Shown here: positions 62,393-64,000 of the stretch, one piece after another
Layout: the number at the start of each line of letters is the position of its first letter
Position numbering within the stretch: position 1 is the first letter of the stretch
NCBI GenBank assembly: GCA_030433275.1
Contig: JAUILK010000013.1
Location: forward strand, 1-64,000
Origin: Gammaproteobacteria bacterium
Lineage (GTDB): Bacteria; Pseudomonadota; Gammaproteobacteria; Nitrococcales; Nitrococcaceae
DNA length: 64,000 bases
Direction: 5' to 3'
Translations under genes and position numbers: made by a program
The notes under the pieces: model-generated
Told to the model about the DNA's origin: nothing
Databases searched by the model: none
Seen by the model: the letters and a program-made list of their open reading frames with translations, nothing else

Positions 62393-63010
62393 TTATTTTT
62401 CGTTTTTCTTAACGGGCTGCCATGCATCGTGGGATTTAAGCTCGTTTTTCAGGCCCGGCAGCGGGTGGCCAAGGGCATACGCTTTATGCGCTGCGACGTT
62501 TGCCTCATCGAAACGGTCTAACGCCACCAAGGCGAGGCCGAGGTTGTAGTACGCTTCCGCCGATCGTGAGTCCTGCTCGATCGCTTTCTTGTATTTTGCC
62601 GCAGCGTCTTCGATTTTACCCAAGCGGTGCAGGTAAACACCGTAGATCAGGTAAGTTTCGCTGTGCTGAGGGTAGGCATCAATGGCCTTTTCAAAGTAGG
62701 GCTCGGCCTCCATATTGTGTTCCGGCCATTGCAGCGCGATTTCCATAGCGAGTTTGAGCGCGTTCGGATTGTTCGGGAAATAGGCTAGCATGAACCGGGC
62801 ATCGGCCATGGCGTAGCTGTAGCGGCCATGCATCAGCTTGTCTTGCCCGGGTGCGAGATGATATTTCTCGACGTTTTTTAAGAGACCGGCTGGGAAATTG
62901 TTCCCATAATAGTCGTGCCCCTTGACCGCAGCGAGCGCTGGCATCGCTCCAAGCACCAAGGTTAACCAGAGGATCAATTGTATGCCTTGCTTCGGCCACT
63001 GATGCGCCAT
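62393..63010 (-). CDS. exported TPR-repeat protein
   Basis: This 205-residue protein has a signal peptide (about 1-27, ALAAVKG) and then at least three tetratricopeptide repeats (EPYFEKAIDAYPQHSETYLI, GKIEDAAAKYKKAIEQDSRS, YYNLGLALVALDRFDEANVA). It is a predicted periplasmic scaffold-type protein of unknown partner. It converges with the deacetylase gene (29 bp apart). Proximity to the EPS locus and the TPR content suggest an accessory role in EPS assembly, which is inference. The start is ATG 63010; a TTG at 63022 is also possible. Confidence 0.8.
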   Translation of the reverse strand: MAHQWPKQGIQLILWLTLVLGAMPALAAVKGHDYYGNNFPAGLLKNVEKYHLAPGQDKLMHGRYSYAMADARFMLAYFPNNPNALKLAMEIALQWPEHNMEAEPYFEKAIDAYPQHSETYLIYGVYLHRLGKIEDAAAKYKKAIEQDSRSAEAYYNLGLALVALDRFDEANVAAHKAYALGHPLPGLKNELKSHDAWQPVKKNEK

Positions 63011-63215
63011 ACGGTTTTCCAAATTGAAATTTAACGACCGTTAAGAGGATATAACAGAGCTACTGGGGTGGGAAGTTAAGCGAGCACTTATACTTTCTTG
63101 GCTTTCATGTGGGCTCCTTGCACCCGTGCGTAGTGGGTTAACGCTCCTATCCGGAGCGCCATGATACCGAGAGGTGAGGAGAGGTTGTATAAGCATTTCC
63201 GATACGGTGATTCCG

Positions 63216-63899
63216 ATGCCCATAAAGCGATGGATTCCGCGTTCTGTAAAGCAGGCGATCAAGCATAGGATTAGCGAGTGGCGGTTCAACCGTGCCTTCA
63301 CGGCGTTTCGTCGTGCGCCCCGGCGTGCGCTGTCCGACCGCGCTTTACTCGGCGAGCTGCAGCGGGGTTGGGGCAACGAAGCGTGGGCTGCAGACACCGA
63401 ATATCTCGAGGCCGTACTAGAGCGAGTACTCGCCCTGCGCGGGCCGGTATTGGAGTGCGGCAGCGGTTTATCGACCCTGCTCGTGGGCGCCCTCGTCGAG
63501 AGTGAAGGCAGGGATCTGTGGACGCTTGAACACCATCCGGGCTGGTTCGAACGCGTAAGAAAGCAACTGAATCGTTACGCTCTGCACGACACGCGCCTCA
63601 TCCTCGCACCGCTCGAGGACTACGGCGAATTCTCTTGGTATCGTCCGCCGCTCGAGGAAATGCCGGGGGAGTTCGCGCTGGTCATCTGCGATGGACCACC
63701 CGGCGATACACCCGGTGGGCGGTACGGGTTGTTGCCGGTGATGCGGGAGCGATTGTCCGCAACCGCCGAGATCCTGCTGGACGATACCGCGAGGGCAGCC
63801 GAAGCCGGAATCGCACGGCGCTGGGGGCAGGAAAGCGGCGCCTGCGTTACTTTTCTCGGCCGTGACAATGGCTTCGCATCCATCAAGTTCGGCGGCTGA
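63216..63899 (+). CDS. SAM-dependent methyltransferase-like protein
   Basis: The 227-residue protein has a class I methyltransferase-like core: VLECGSGLSTLLVGALVE (motif I), DLWTLEHHPGWFERV (acidic loop), and FALVICDGPPGDTPGGRYG (motif IV region). The closest general resemblance is to small-molecule or sugar O-methyltransferases of the Methyltransf_24 type. It may methylate an EPS sugar given the position, but no substrate signature is visible. An in-frame GTG at 63174 gives a longer version; the ATG at 63216 is followed by the basic MPIKRWIPRS start and is preferred. Confidence 0.75.
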   Translation: MPIKRWIPRSVKQAIKHRISEWRFNRAFTAFRRAPRRALSDRALLGELQRGWGNEAWAADTEYLEAVLERVLALRGPVLECGSGLSTLLVGALVESEGRDLWTLEHHPGWFERVRKQLNRYALHDTRLILAPLEDYGEFSWYRPPLEEMPGEFALVICDGPPGDTPGGRYGLLPVMRERLSATAEILLDDTARAAEAGIARRWGQESGACVTFLGRDNGFASIKFGG

Positions 63900-63931
63900 G
63901 ATGGCCGGGTGGGGTGTGCGTATCCGCGAAG

Positions 63932-64000
63932 TTACCGTTGTGCGATACGCGCTATATAGGTTTTGGCGACGCCGGCGGCGCCATGGCGTAGCGCCATCGC
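63932..64000 (-). CDS. C-terminal end of a gene running off the window
   Basis: On the minus strand the last 69 bases read as 22 codons ending RHGAAGVAKTYIARIAQR and a TAA stop (63932-63934), open to the window edge. The smooth composition suits a real protein C-terminus, whereas the plus-strand frame over the same bases is arginine-rich. The family cannot be assigned. Confidence 0.35.
   Translation of the reverse strand, partial: AMALRHGAAGVAKTYIARIAQR

Noticed and set aside
63901-64000. Plus-strand start of a new gene at the window end
   Set aside because: The frame is arginine-rich and lacks a ribosome site; the minus-strand frame over the same bases looks more like a protein C-terminus.

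Overview
This 64 kb window looks like a chromosomal segment of a gammaproteobacterium with moderately high GC. Three gene orders suggest this: mrp next to dcd, purM-purN divergent from a DUF2066 gene followed by hda, and a complete exosortase A (XrtA)/PEP-CTERM exopolysaccharide (EPS) locus. No rRNA, tRNA, CRISPR array or plasmid-type replication gene was recognised. The species cannot be named from the sequence alone.

Layout. (1) 1-5330 is an accessory scar. It holds a degenerate MFS-transporter tail, a broken IS5-type transposase, two tandem DUF1254/DUF1214 secreted proteins (the first with its signal peptide in another frame), and a broken IS701-type transposase. (2) 5502-12195 (minus strand) holds a small unknown protein and a three-gene operon: an exported M1+M28+PDZ peptidase, an exported beta-propeller protein and an OPT-family oligopeptide transporter. 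It reads as a peptide scavenging unit. (3) 12755-25948 is housekeeping: CsbD, shikimate-kinase-like, Mrp, Dcd, PurMN, DUF2066, Hda, ArsC-like, a DUF4398 lipoprotein, acylphosphatase, two monohaem cytochromes c (the second with a damaged C-terminus), SlyD, PilZ, GlpD and Tag. (4) 26413-33121 is a PEP-CTERM-linked accessory block. It has a PEP-CTERM protein gene behind a textbook sigma-54 promoter with an upstream dyad and an IHF site, a ThiF(E1)-nitroreductase fusion, two exosortase-associated acyltransferases related to acyl-homoserine-lactone synthases, and a membrane fatty acid desaturase. (5) 33591-62363 (plus strand) is the XrtA EPS locus. Its order is initiating sugar-phosphate transferase, ATPase, PrsK/PrsR two-component system, PrsT, export lipoprotein, chain-length determinant, tyrosine kinase, outer-membrane protein, UDP-GlcNAc 2-epimerase, deacetylase, FemAB-like protein, glycosyltransferase, exosortase A fused to EpsI, glycosyltransferase, amidotransferase, two glycosyltransferases, CapK-like adenylating enzyme and a second deacetylase. 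(6) 62393-64000 holds a TPR protein, a methyltransferase-like protein and the end of a gene that runs off the window.

How the parts fit. The EPS locus would build an undecaprenyl-linked polysaccharide, control its length by Wzz/tyrosine kinase and export it through an outer-membrane channel. XrtA would process PEP-CTERM proteins that probably stay with the EPS matrix. PrsK/PrsR, a sigma-54 system with an intact GAFTGA loop, is the obvious candidate to drive the sigma-54 promoter of the PEP-CTERM gene at 26542 and possibly a weaker one at 33522 ahead of the EPS operon.

The most interesting uncharacterised element is the block at 27714-33121. An E1-like adenylating enzyme fused to a nitroreductase, two LuxI-like acyltransferases and a desaturase suggest an acylated small molecule (signal, lipid or modification) tied to the exosortase system. 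The enzyme families are recognised from sequence; the product is inference. No flippase or polymerase was found in the EPS locus, so the pathway is incomplete within this window.
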